A program made the position numbers and the translations under genes. A DNA stretch of 64,000 bases from SHAN690 sp041391765 (GTDB lineage: Bacteria > Bacteroidota > Bacteroidia > Flavobacteriales_G > Salibacteraceae). Below are positions 17,527 to 24,909 of this stretch, in pieces. The stretch spans positions 1 to 64,000 of the forward strand of contig JAWKNJ010000018.1 in NCBI GenBank assembly GCA_041391765.1, in the 5' to 3' direction. Each line of letters opens with the position of its first letter. Within the stretch, counting starts at the first letter, position 1. Under the pieces are notes generated by a model, which had not been told where the DNA came from, searched no databases, and worked only from the letters and a program-made list of their open reading frames with translations.

Positions 17527-18615
17527 ATGAATCGCACACTTCTTTCACTTTCTATTTCAACCCTGGTATTGTCTTCTTGCGCTGGCAACTCAGAGAACAC
17601 TGATGAGAATGCTGAGGCACGGCAACATGCCCGCTATGACCAATTGTTAGGTGCTGAACTTAACCGTTTTGCTGCATTGCCCCCATCGGCTGATAATCCT
17701 GACAATCCCAGCACGGCTGCTAAAATCGAATTAGGTCACGCGCTTTACTTCGACACCCGATTATCACTCACCGGAAACAACAGTTGCAACAGCTGTCATG
17801 ATTTGGCCACATACGGTGTAGACAACCTTCCAACGAGCCCTGGTGACAAGGGAGGAAATGGCGACCGCAACTCGCCAACTACTTTGAACGCAGCCCTCCA
17901 TTTCAAACAGTTTTGGGATGGTCGTATGGAAACGGTAGAAGACCAGGCAGGCGGTCCGGTATTGAATCCGGTGGAAATGAACATGCCGAACGAAAAGGCA
18001 GTGGAAGATCGATTGCGAAACATAGAACTCTACAAACATCTTTTTGCCGAGGCTTATCCGGGTGAGATCAACCCATTTACTTACTCGAACATGCGAAAGG
18101 CAATAGGAGCATTTGAACGAGAGCTGCTCACTCCTTCGCGCGTTGACGAATACCTGAAAGGTAATAAAGAGGCATTGACACTTGAGGAAAAGAAGGGAAT
18201 GCTTTCCTTTTCATATATCGGCTGCACGACATGTCACAATGGTGCACTGCTAGGTGGAAATCAATTCCAAAAATTTGGTGTGTATGCCCCATATTGGCAA
18301 GCCACAGGCAGCGAACGAATCGATCTTGGTGTATTTGCGGAAACTAAGGATTCGCTTGATCTATACATGTTTAAAGTTCCATCGCTGCGCAACATTGCGA
18401 AAACACATCCTTACTTCCATGATGGAAGCGTGGATGACCTCAGCCAAGCTGTCGAGATCATGGCCGAAGTTCAGTTGGACTACAAAATGAACGGTGAAGA
18501 AGTTTCAAATGTGGTTGCATTTCTCAATGCGCTGACTGGTGAAGTGCCAGCTAAGTTTCTGGAAAATCCATTGGCTGCGAACATGGAAGAAACAACTCCG
18601 GCTGCTACAGAATAG
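17527..18615 (+). CDS. Di-heme cytochrome c peroxidase (CcpA/MauG family) lipoprotein
   Basis: A 362-residue periplasmic or surface enzyme that reduces hydrogen peroxide with electrons from small c-type cytochromes. The start at 17527 gives a lipoprotein signal (TLVLSSCAGN, Cys18). Heme motifs are CNSCH (87-91) and CTTCH (233-237). Family segments include LGHALYFDTRLSLTGNNSC, GDRNSPTTLNAAL, FWDGRMETVEDQA, FKVPSLRNIAKTHPYFHDG and VAFLNALTGEVP. Divergent from the LuxR-type regulator gene; convergent with the metal-uptake operon. Confidence 0.92.
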   Translation: MNRTLLSLSISTLVLSSCAGNSENTDENAEARQHARYDQLLGAELNRFAALPPSADNPDNPSTAAKIELGHALYFDTRLSLTGNNSCNSCHDLATYGVDNLPTSPGDKGGNGDRNSPTTLNAALHFKQFWDGRMETVEDQAGGPVLNPVEMNMPNEKAVEDRLRNIELYKHLFAEAYPGEINPFTYSNMRKAIGAFERELLTPSRVDEYLKGNKEALTLEEKKGMLSFSYIGCTTCHNGALLGGNQFQKFGVYAPYWQATGSERIDLGVFAETKDSLDLYMFKVPSLRNIAKTHPYFHDGSVDDLSQAVEIMAEVQLDYKMNGEEVSNVVAFLNALTGEVPAKFLENPLAANMEETTPAATE

Positions 18616-18622
18616 CAACCGG
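18598..18622. terminator. Hairpin at the end of the peroxidase gene
   Basis: An inverted repeat spans the peroxidase stop: CCGG-C-TGCTA (18598-18607), five-base loop, TAGCA-A-CCGG (18613-18622), that is ten pairs with one mismatch. It sits between two convergent genes and could end transcription from either side, but no T-run follows on either strand. Confidence 0.35.
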
Positions 18623-18631
18623 AGTGTGATA

Positions 18632-19189
18632 TTACTGAATCACTAGTGGGAATGTAACCTCAACATCCGTTTCACCAGGGTTGCAGGTTCCATCCTTCAC
18701 ATCAGGCTGATGTTTCAGCGAAATGGTCGCGCTGCTTTTTATCGCATCCGTAGTTGACCAAGTAGACTGAAGGCCAATTCCATACTGCCCATCAGAATCC
18801 GTGCGTGAAATGGTCACCTTGTCTGTGGCCAAATCAAAACAAATGATGTGGTCTTTTGATTCCGATTTGATTTCCTCGGTGATGTCATCGACCATTTCAC
18901 CGGACTCGTCCAGAAACTCCAATTCGACCGAATATGAAGCATTCGTGTCAAGGAAAATAGTGTCGATCACCGGATTCGATCCGCCAGCACCATCAGCATC
19001 TACCCATCGATAGTGGCTGTGTGTATTAGATGCACTGTTTGTAAAACCCACCTCCACTGTGGTGATGAGTTCTTCCTCATTTTCACCGTGAGGATCATCC
19101 GCATCGTCATCATCGCGTTTGCACGCGCTTAGGCTGAATAGCAATGGCAACATCATATATGCCATGTATTTTAAGATTGTTGTCTTCAT
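18632..19189 (-). CDS. Acidic lipoprotein of the putative metal-uptake operon
   Basis: A 185-residue lipoprotein. Signal peptide with lipobox LLFSLSAC (Cys23), followed by a very acidic stretch KRDDDDADDPHGENEEE. The rest is predicted beta-rich, with one Cys pair candidate (IICFD, GTCNPG). Proteins of this kind are common next to TonB receptors in Bacteroidota and are often labelled type 1 periplasmic binding fold superfamily protein, although I see no evidence for such a fold here. It begins 9 bases after the receptor gene. Inferred role: substrate capture or handover with the TonB receptor. Confidence 0.78.
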   Translation of the reverse strand: MKTTILKYMAYMMLPLLFSLSACKRDDDDADDPHGENEEELITTVEVGFTNSASNTHSHYRWVDADGAGGSNPVIDTIFLDTNASYSVELEFLDESGEMVDDITEEIKSESKDHIICFDLATDKVTISRTDSDGQYGIGLQSTWSTTDAIKSSATISLKHQPDVKDGTCNPGETDVEVTFPLVIQ

Positions 19190-19198
19190 GATTTTGAA

Positions 19199-21481
19199 TT
19201 AAAAATGTTGAGTGAAGCGAACGATAATGTTGCGTCCAACTTCGTCAGCGAAGTATCGATAGCGATTCAAATAGCTTCGATAACGCTGGTTAATTAGATT
19301 GTTTATTTCGATGTTGAAGTGTGTTTCCCTTTTCCTGTTGGTCTTTGAAATGCCTGTCATGAAATGAGCGAGCACATAGCCATTTGGTGGCGCGACATAG
19401 TCACTGGATGGAGGCACTCGCCATTGTTTATTCACCCATTGCATTGCGGGTTTGACAAAAAAGCGGAGCCTTTTCCTTTCTCGTTCATACTTCAGAGAAA
19501 GCGAAGTTTGATCAGCAGGCATCTGAGCCAACCACGCTCCTAATGCTAAATTCCTTGCACGAAGGATTGACGTTTTCGATTCTACCGTGATCGAATTGGC
19601 GAACTGATAAGAAACTCTGCTGTCAACCCCGCAGAGCAAAGCATCCGTTTGCTGATACGCATAAGTGGGGAACGCCCCTCTGATGGTAAGCGTGGCCGGA
19701 AACTGAGGCACCAAATAGATGAATCCATTCATGAAATTACAATACCCTTCTAGCTCGAAAACGAGCTTTTGGCCTTCATAACCCAAGGACGAAGCAGCCG
19801 AATAGGAAACCTCCGCTTTTAGGTTAGAATCACCAATTTCATAGGTAGCAGCTCCATGGTGTAATCCGTTGCTGTACAACTCGTTCACATTCGGAGGACG
19901 CCAGGCTGTGGCTATGTTCCCCTTCCACTGCCAATTTTCGCTAAATAGCTTGTTCGCTCCGAGCGAAAAAGTCGGCTGGGCGTATCCATGATCAATATTT
20001 CTAACGGCACCTGACTCATCAAAATAGACACGCTGAAGCATCATATCCAGCCTCGCCCCTGCTTCGAAAATCCATCCCGATGAAAGCGTGAACTGATCAA
20101 TGAGAAAGGCTCCACCAGACCACTTATGAAAGTTGGGAATGAAAAATCGACCCTCGTAGGTGTTCTCCTGAACCAAACTTGAGAGACCCAATCTGAACAA
20201 ATTCCTACCCGGTTTCCGCGTTTCATACACTAAATCTGCCGTATGCGTAACAATCTCAAACTGCAGTCCTGGCAAGGTGGAATCCGCACCTCGGTGCTTG
20301 TCATATTCTTCCCTCAGGTTGTATTGCCGACCATAGGTCAACTTCAGTTGAGAATTGTCATTGGGTTTTACAAACCCCGAAATCTTGGTCAATTCATGCT
20401 CTACATGTTGATACGGTCTACCGATGTCATAGCTAAACCCAGACGTTTCCAACGGAACGGGTGATTCGAATGCTCGCTGCAAATCGGTTAAGTTTCCGAT
20501 GTGTGTGGCGCTAAATATTCCAAGATTCGTATTGAACTGGCTATAGAACACCTCCAAGCCTTTGCGATGATCGGACAATGAAGCCGCCCCCGAGAAGTTC
20601 CACTCTTCTACTCCTGTGTTTTTGAGAAAATAGTCTGGTGTTTGCTGATTACCCAGTTTCTTCACAGAGCCTTGTGTTCGCCAACGCAATGCGCTGAAGC
20701 GCTCATGCCTACCCTCAAGGCTTCCGGCAGCCGTGCCTCCCCGTCCATTCGATTCTCCGGTGAGCTGCGCTAATCCACCAATTCCGACACTGTCAGGCAA
20801 CGGCCGAGGATTCACCAAAACCACACCCGCAATGGCATCAGAACCATATTGAACACTGCTCGCGCCTTTGATTACCTGCAATTCACCTGCAATGGCCGGA
20901 TCGATTTCCGGAGCATGTTCATTCCCCCATTGCTGTCCCTCTTGGCGCACACCATTGTTGATCATCAACAAACGATTACTATGCAAGCCATGAATGATGG
21001 GTTTAGAAATGGAACCCCCAGTGTTAAGCGAGTAAACTCCCGTCACACGTTCAAGTGACTTGCCCAAACTCTGGCCAGAAATCAACTCAAAATTTGAAAT
21101 GGTTGTCATTAGGGTAACAGGATTTTCATCCCGCTTTTTTTCTTCAATTGAAACTGCTTCCAGGAGTTCCGCATGGTGCTCGGGAAAAAAATCGTGAACG
21201 AGGTTCGAGTCTACAATCAAGGTATCTCGAATTGGTTCACAACCCAAGTGTGCACAAACGACTATCCAAGTACCTGAACACACATTCTCCAGCCTATAGT
21301 TGCCATTTTCGTCAGAGATGGTTCCTGTCTCCGTCCCTTCAATGAATACATCAGCAAAGGACAAAGCACTGCCATCATGCTCATCAACCACCCGACCGGA
21401 AACAGTCCATTGGCAGTCGTTTTGAGCATAACCCAATGACGATAGCAAATACAACAGAACACACGCTAAGCGGTGCTTCAT
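19199..21481 (-). CDS. TonB-dependent outer-membrane receptor, putative metal type
   Basis: A 760-residue receptor that takes substrates across the outer membrane with energy from TonB. Signal peptide MKHRLACVLLYLLSSLGYAQ; residues 25-110 are a carboxypeptidase-regulatory-like domain (VSGRVVDEHDGSALSFADVFIEG); the plug follows with SKPIIHGLHSNRLLMINNGVR and GEHAPEID-like GNEHAPEIDPAIAGELQVIKGASSVQYGSD split across loops; the barrel ends NIIVRFTQHF with a terminal Phe. An ATG three codons upstream (21490) is also possible. The receptor lies between a His/Cys-rich exported protein and an acidic lipoprotein, which points to zinc, copper or a similar cation rather than sugar (no SusD partner). 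Confidence 0.9.
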   Translation of the reverse strand: MKHRLACVLLYLLSSLGYAQNDCQWTVSGRVVDEHDGSALSFADVFIEGTETGTISDENGNYRLENVCSGTWIVVCAHLGCEPIRDTLIVDSNLVHDFFPEHHAELLEAVSIEEKKRDENPVTLMTTISNFELISGQSLGKSLERVTGVYSLNTGGSISKPIIHGLHSNRLLMINNGVRQEGQQWGNEHAPEIDPAIAGELQVIKGASSVQYGSDAIAGVVLVNPRPLPDSVGIGGLAQLTGESNGRGGTAAGSLEGRHERFSALRWRTQGSVKKLGNQQTPDYFLKNTGVEEWNFSGAASLSDHRKGLEVFYSQFNTNLGIFSATHIGNLTDLQRAFESPVPLETSGFSYDIGRPYQHVEHELTKISGFVKPNDNSQLKLTYGRQYNLREEYDKHRGADSTLPGLQFEIVTHTADLVYETRKPGRNLFRLGLSSLVQENTYEGRFFIPNFHKWSGGAFLIDQFTLSSGWIFEAGARLDMMLQRVYFDESGAVRNIDHGYAQPTFSLGANKLFSENWQWKGNIATAWRPPNVNELYSNGLHHGAATYEIGDSNLKAEVSYSAASSLGYEGQKLVFELEGYCNFMNGFIYLVPQFPATLTIRGAFPTYAYQQTDALLCGVDSRVSYQFANSITVESKTSILRARNLALGAWLAQMPADQTSLSLKYERERKRLRFFVKPAMQWVNKQWRVPPSSDYVAPPNGYVLAHFMTGISKTNRKRETHFNIEINNLINQRYRSYLNRYRYFADEVGRNIIVRFTQHF

Positions 21482-21569
21482 GTCGATCATGAATTAATTT
21501 GAACGAGGTTTTCGGCACATAGCCGAACAGAAATGCAATCGACCAACATCATGCCGATTGCAAGGGAAG

Positions 21570-21959
21570 CTAAACCGCGATCGGTGGTCCGCGCAGGCTG
21601 AGTTGATCAAACTGATCAACTGTTACAAATTGAACCCCTGTGAATTCGGACTTGTCAAATGATAGCAGAGTACAAGCCTCTTCCTTATCAGGAGCACTTA
21701 TTAGCCAATAATGAGCGAGAGCAAGATTGCACAACGCACAATCCACTTCTTGTTCCAACAGGTGATCGTGGTCCTCACACGTATGAATACCATCGCTGTG
21801 GTGAAGCGCCAAGTGACACGCGTCAACCTCTCCAACATGATGTTGCTCGTGACAAGCAGCCTCTTCCTGATGATCATGAAACCATTCAGGAGAAACTCCG
21901 AGCAATGAAATGCTCAGGCTTAAGAATAAGGCCAGTGATTTATTAATTGACTTGGGCAT
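21570..21959 (-). CDS. His/Cys-rich exported protein, putative metal binding
   Basis: A 129-residue protein with signal peptide MPKSINKSLALFLSLSISLLG. The mature N-terminal half is packed with metal-ligand residues: WFHDHQEEAACHEQHH, ACHLALHHSDGIHTCEDHDH and a CALC motif, in all about a dozen His and several Cys in 65 residues. It ends LRGPPIAV, an ending seen in small Bacteroidota proteins encoded beside metal TonB receptors. It overlaps the preceding beta-propeller gene by 17 nt and precedes the receptor gene by about 90 bases. Likely role: periplasmic metal buffer or sensor. The metal itself is not known. Confidence 0.78.
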   Translation of the reverse strand: MPKSINKSLALFLSLSISLLGVSPEWFHDHQEEAACHEQHHVGEVDACHLALHHSDGIHTCEDHDHLLEQEVDCALCNLALAHYWLISAPDKEEACTLLSFDKSEFTGVQFVTVDQFDQLSLRGPPIAV

Positions 21960-23016
21960 CTGGAGACGAAGATAGTTTCTCCTTCGGAAGCTTCATGTGA
22001 CCGATCTTACCGTTTCGACCAACTCCGATTACACGATCACCGAGAATCGCGCAACTGAAATAGCCTTCACTACTAATGTTCGTCCACGACTTCCCACAAT
22101 CATAGGAGACGTCAGTTCCGGTTCTTCCGGTTGTTATCGCTATCCCGTTTTGTTCAACCGCCACACACGACCTGTAACCTGCAGGATTGCTTTCCGGAGT
22201 GTTCCAAGTCAATCCACCATCTTCTGTATATGCCGCGTTTTGCTGATTCATTGTAGAATCCACATAGCTACCTCCCACGGCAATCCCGCGCTCATCATCT
22301 GCGAAGGCAATTGAGAATATTCCGGAAGTGCTATTGCTGACCATCGGTATTGAAATAGCCTGCCATCCGGTGTATGCGCTCATCCTTAGAATTCTTGGCT
22401 CAGTTCCTCCTCCGGTAGCAATCCAAATACTGGAATTCCCCAGCCTAATACCGGTTCCTGAGGCTGCAAATCCTGCTTCTCCATCCAGCGTTTTTGGAAT
22501 AATATCGTCTTCCACCCAATGCCAGGAAACTCCTTGATTCACCGATCGAAGAAGCTTTAATCGATTGTCAATTGGATCACCGTAGGCCATACCAAATTCT
22601 CCGTTGAAATCGAGTCCATCAAAAAATAGTGATCTATTGGTGTCGCTAAAGACCAATTGCCAATGCTGGCCTCCATCATTGGTTCGGTAAATGAACACGC
22701 CATCACCCGCATTTAAGGTAATGGCAGTATTCTTATCTATTGCTTCGATGTCCCGAAAATCAAGGTCTTCTGCTGATGGAACGGGCACTGTCATCCAAGT
22801 TAGACCCGAATCAAGGCTTCTCAACACTACGCCTTCTGTTCCACTAGCCCAAGCGCTTCCATCGGCTGCCAAATCAAGTCCGCGTAAGTGCGACTTAGTA
22901 TTTGGGTCAATGGGTTCCCAGCCGGTCGATTCCTCGTGCGGCATTGTAACTTCACCCGAATCACAAGATGTGAGTAATGCAACACTCAACAATACTAACC
23001 AGCGCAAGGAATACAC
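21943..23016 (-). CDS. Ycf48/BNR-type beta-propeller lipoprotein
   Basis: A 357-residue lipoprotein beginning at a GTG; signal peptide with lipobox VALLTSC (Cys18). The body consists of BNR/Asp-box-like blades: AADGSAWASGTEGVVLRSLD, DSGLTWMTVP, NDGGQHWQLVF, NQGVSWHWVED, EDGGLTWNTPES and CGKSWTNISSEG. This arrangement is typical of Ycf48/photosystem-II-stability-factor-like propellers, which in Bacteroidota are usually of unknown role. It starts 3 bases after the stop of the T9SS gene and its end overlaps the His/Cys-rich gene, so the run 24726-18632 may be one transcript. Confidence 0.83.
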   Translation of the reverse strand: MYSLRWLVLLSVALLTSCDSGEVTMPHEESTGWEPIDPNTKSHLRGLDLAADGSAWASGTEGVVLRSLDSGLTWMTVPVPSAEDLDFRDIEAIDKNTAITLNAGDGVFIYRTNDGGQHWQLVFSDTNRSLFFDGLDFNGEFGMAYGDPIDNRLKLLRSVNQGVSWHWVEDDIIPKTLDGEAGFAASGTGIRLGNSSIWIATGGGTEPRILRMSAYTGWQAISIPMVSNSTSGIFSIAFADDERGIAVGGSYVDSTMNQQNAAYTEDGGLTWNTPESNPAGYRSCVAVEQNGIAITTGRTGTDVSYDCGKSWTNISSEGYFSCAILGDRVIGVGRNGKIGHMKLPKEKLSSSPDAQVN

Positions 23017-23019
23017 AAC

Positions 23020-24726
23020 TTATTCGATGGTTACTCTTTTAATAAAGTTTGATCCAGAACCCGCCTCACCAAGTATGAGCATATACATGCCCGAGGGTAA
23101 ATCCGAAATGTCTATCGAATACAGTGAGGCTGAAACCACATCTTGTTTCACTAATACTCCTTGAATGTTGTAGAGTCGCAAATCCACACGGTAGTTCGCG
23201 CTATGGTGTACAAACAGAGAATTGTTAGCCGGAATTGGATAAACGTCAAACGTGCTGCTCACCTCATCGATTCCAACACACTTCAGAATTTTTATGGTAT
23301 CTGAGCCTGTGCATCCTTCTTCAGAAGTCACGGAAACTGAATATGTTCCCAATTGTGTTACTACCAATGTTGAAGCATTGGATCCATTACTCCATAAATG
23401 ACTTCCTGAAATTCCTGTCTGCAAGGTGATACTCTGACCACCGCAGAGCTGCTTATTCGGGCCAAGATCAGGGTCTGGAACATCCAAAACAATGACGTTC
23501 AGGCTATCTGATTGCTGACACCCGTTAGCATCGGTCACTGTGACAAAGTAAGTATCCGTTGAATCAACCGTGGCTGTGTCTGTGGTTTGCAAATTAGACC
23601 AAGCATACACTGAGAATGGAACTGAAGTAAATAATCTGGCAGTTCCACACAAATCCTCCCCGTGATCGACATCGAATTCGTCCAAGATAGCTTGTGTAAC
23701 CCCTATGGTATCCCGTCCCGGACAACCGTTGGCTGCGGTCACTTCTAACCAAAAAGAGCCGGCACTAGATACACTGATTGCGCTTGCCATTGAACCATTG
23801 GACCATAGATATGACCCCCAACTACCAGAAGGCGATATTGTCACGGACTCGCCAGGGCATATCTCTTTATCGGGTCCAAGATTTGGATTGGCCTTTGGCA
23901 GTATAGACAATATTGAAATACTGTCGGATGAGGTACACTCTAATGGACTTGTTACTGTCACTGAATAGAGACCAATACCCCCAACAGCAATAGAGTTGGT
24001 CGTAGAACCGGTGGACCATAAATAAGCTCCTAATCCTGCATTTACACTCAAAATCATCTGCGTTCCTTGACAAATGCTTGTGTCGTTTCCAAGCTCTATT
24101 TCCGGAAAATCGCCAACGTAAACATCCTGATATACAGTATCTGCACATGTTCCGTTTGTTCCCGTTAGCATGACGGTGTAAACTCCGGCACTGTCAAAAG
24201 AAAATGTGGTATTCGAATTTGACGTTACAAATGTCCCATTCAAGTACCAGTTGGTGCCTGTGGTCCCGGTGCTGGTATTTGTTGTACTCACAGACTCGCC
24301 CAAACAAATGGTATCCTGACTTAATGTGAATGAAGGATCAGCAGAACAACAGGATGTAACAGCAACATTGAATCCTCCGGCTGTATTGCTTAAGACACTA
24401 TTCAAATAAGTATTTACAGTTACTGCATAACTATTCGCCCCAAGGGTACCTAAACTAACGGGTTGAGAATAAGAGACAATGGCAGGGAGGCAAATAAAGC
24501 CAACCGTATAGTTTAGATTAATAGTAATGTTGGTGCCGCTCACCGTGAATGATGATCCCAAATAGGCATAGTTGGCACACATATGTAAACCAGTCACTGT
24601 TGCCGTGGTTACAGAACAGTCATTTGGGTTTGCTGAAAAGGTGACATTGCTAATGGTTACTTGGGAAATGCTGGCTAGAGAAAGTGACGATAGAACAATG
24701 GAAAATAGCAGTGCGGAGGGTTTCAT
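23020..24726 (-). CDS. T9SS type A protein with Ig/PKD-like repeats (568 aa)
   Basis: Secreted protein. The frame is open upstream to 24864, but the ATG at 24726 starts the signal peptide MKPSALLFSIVLSSLSLASIS and the extra N-terminus overlaps the palindromic terminator, so 24726 is preferred. After a beta-rich N-terminal domain come about five repeats of 70-80 residues, each with a spaced pattern such as LGNDTSICQGTQMIL, AYLWSTGST and GLYSVTVTS. The last 80 residues are a T9SS type A sorting domain (VYPIPANNSLFVHH, LRLYNIQGVLV, LPSGMYMLIL). Likely a cell-surface or released adhesin-like protein. Confidence 0.85.
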   Translation of the reverse strand: MKPSALLFSIVLSSLSLASISQVTISNVTFSANPNDCSVTTATVTGLHMCANYAYLGSSFTVSGTNITINLNYTVGFICLPAIVSYSQPVSLGTLGANSYAVTVNTYLNSVLSNTAGGFNVAVTSCCSADPSFTLSQDTICLGESVSTTNTSTGTTGTNWYLNGTFVTSNSNTTFSFDSAGVYTVMLTGTNGTCADTVYQDVYVGDFPEIELGNDTSICQGTQMILSVNAGLGAYLWSTGSTTNSIAVGGIGLYSVTVTSPLECTSSDSISILSILPKANPNLGPDKEICPGESVTISPSGSWGSYLWSNGSMASAISVSSAGSFWLEVTAANGCPGRDTIGVTQAILDEFDVDHGEDLCGTARLFTSVPFSVYAWSNLQTTDTATVDSTDTYFVTVTDANGCQQSDSLNVIVLDVPDPDLGPNKQLCGGQSITLQTGISGSHLWSNGSNASTLVVTQLGTYSVSVTSEEGCTGSDTIKILKCVGIDEVSSTFDVYPIPANNSLFVHHSANYRVDLRLYNIQGVLVKQDVVSASLYSIDISDLPSGMYMLILGEAGSGSNFIKRVTIE

Positions 24727-24851
24727 AAATGGATCTTTAGTTTTAATATTTCCCGGCAACAGCAAACACTGATTGCCTCCCCGAATACGGGTGCAAATTT
24801 GCTCAATTATTCCACTAGTTCTATATCCACATGTTCCGTTTGAGACGCATA

Positions 24852-24893
24852 AAAAACAAGCCAAAGACCGATATCGGTCTTTGGCTTGTTTTT
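24852..24893. terminator. Perfect 42-nt palindrome, probable bidirectional rho-independent terminator
   Basis: A 21-bp arm (24852-24872) is followed directly by its exact reverse complement (24873-24893), with ACAAGCC...GGCTTGT and A/T runs at the outside. Folded RNA gives a long GC-containing stem flanked by A and U tracts on either strand, the form of a bidirectional terminator. It lies between the stop of the 806-residue T9SS gene (24910) and the start of the next (24726), so it should separate their transcripts. Confidence 0.75.
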
Positions 24894-24909
24894 GCTTCTG
24901 TTAAATGGT

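Noticed and set aside
21659..21946. Plus-strand frame of 95 codons opposite the His/Cys-rich gene
   Set aside because: It lies wholly within the minus-strand gene, which has a signal peptide and fits the operon.
24727..24864. Upstream extension of the 568-residue T9SS protein
   Set aside because: It would read through the palindromic terminator and puts 46 residues before the signal peptide.
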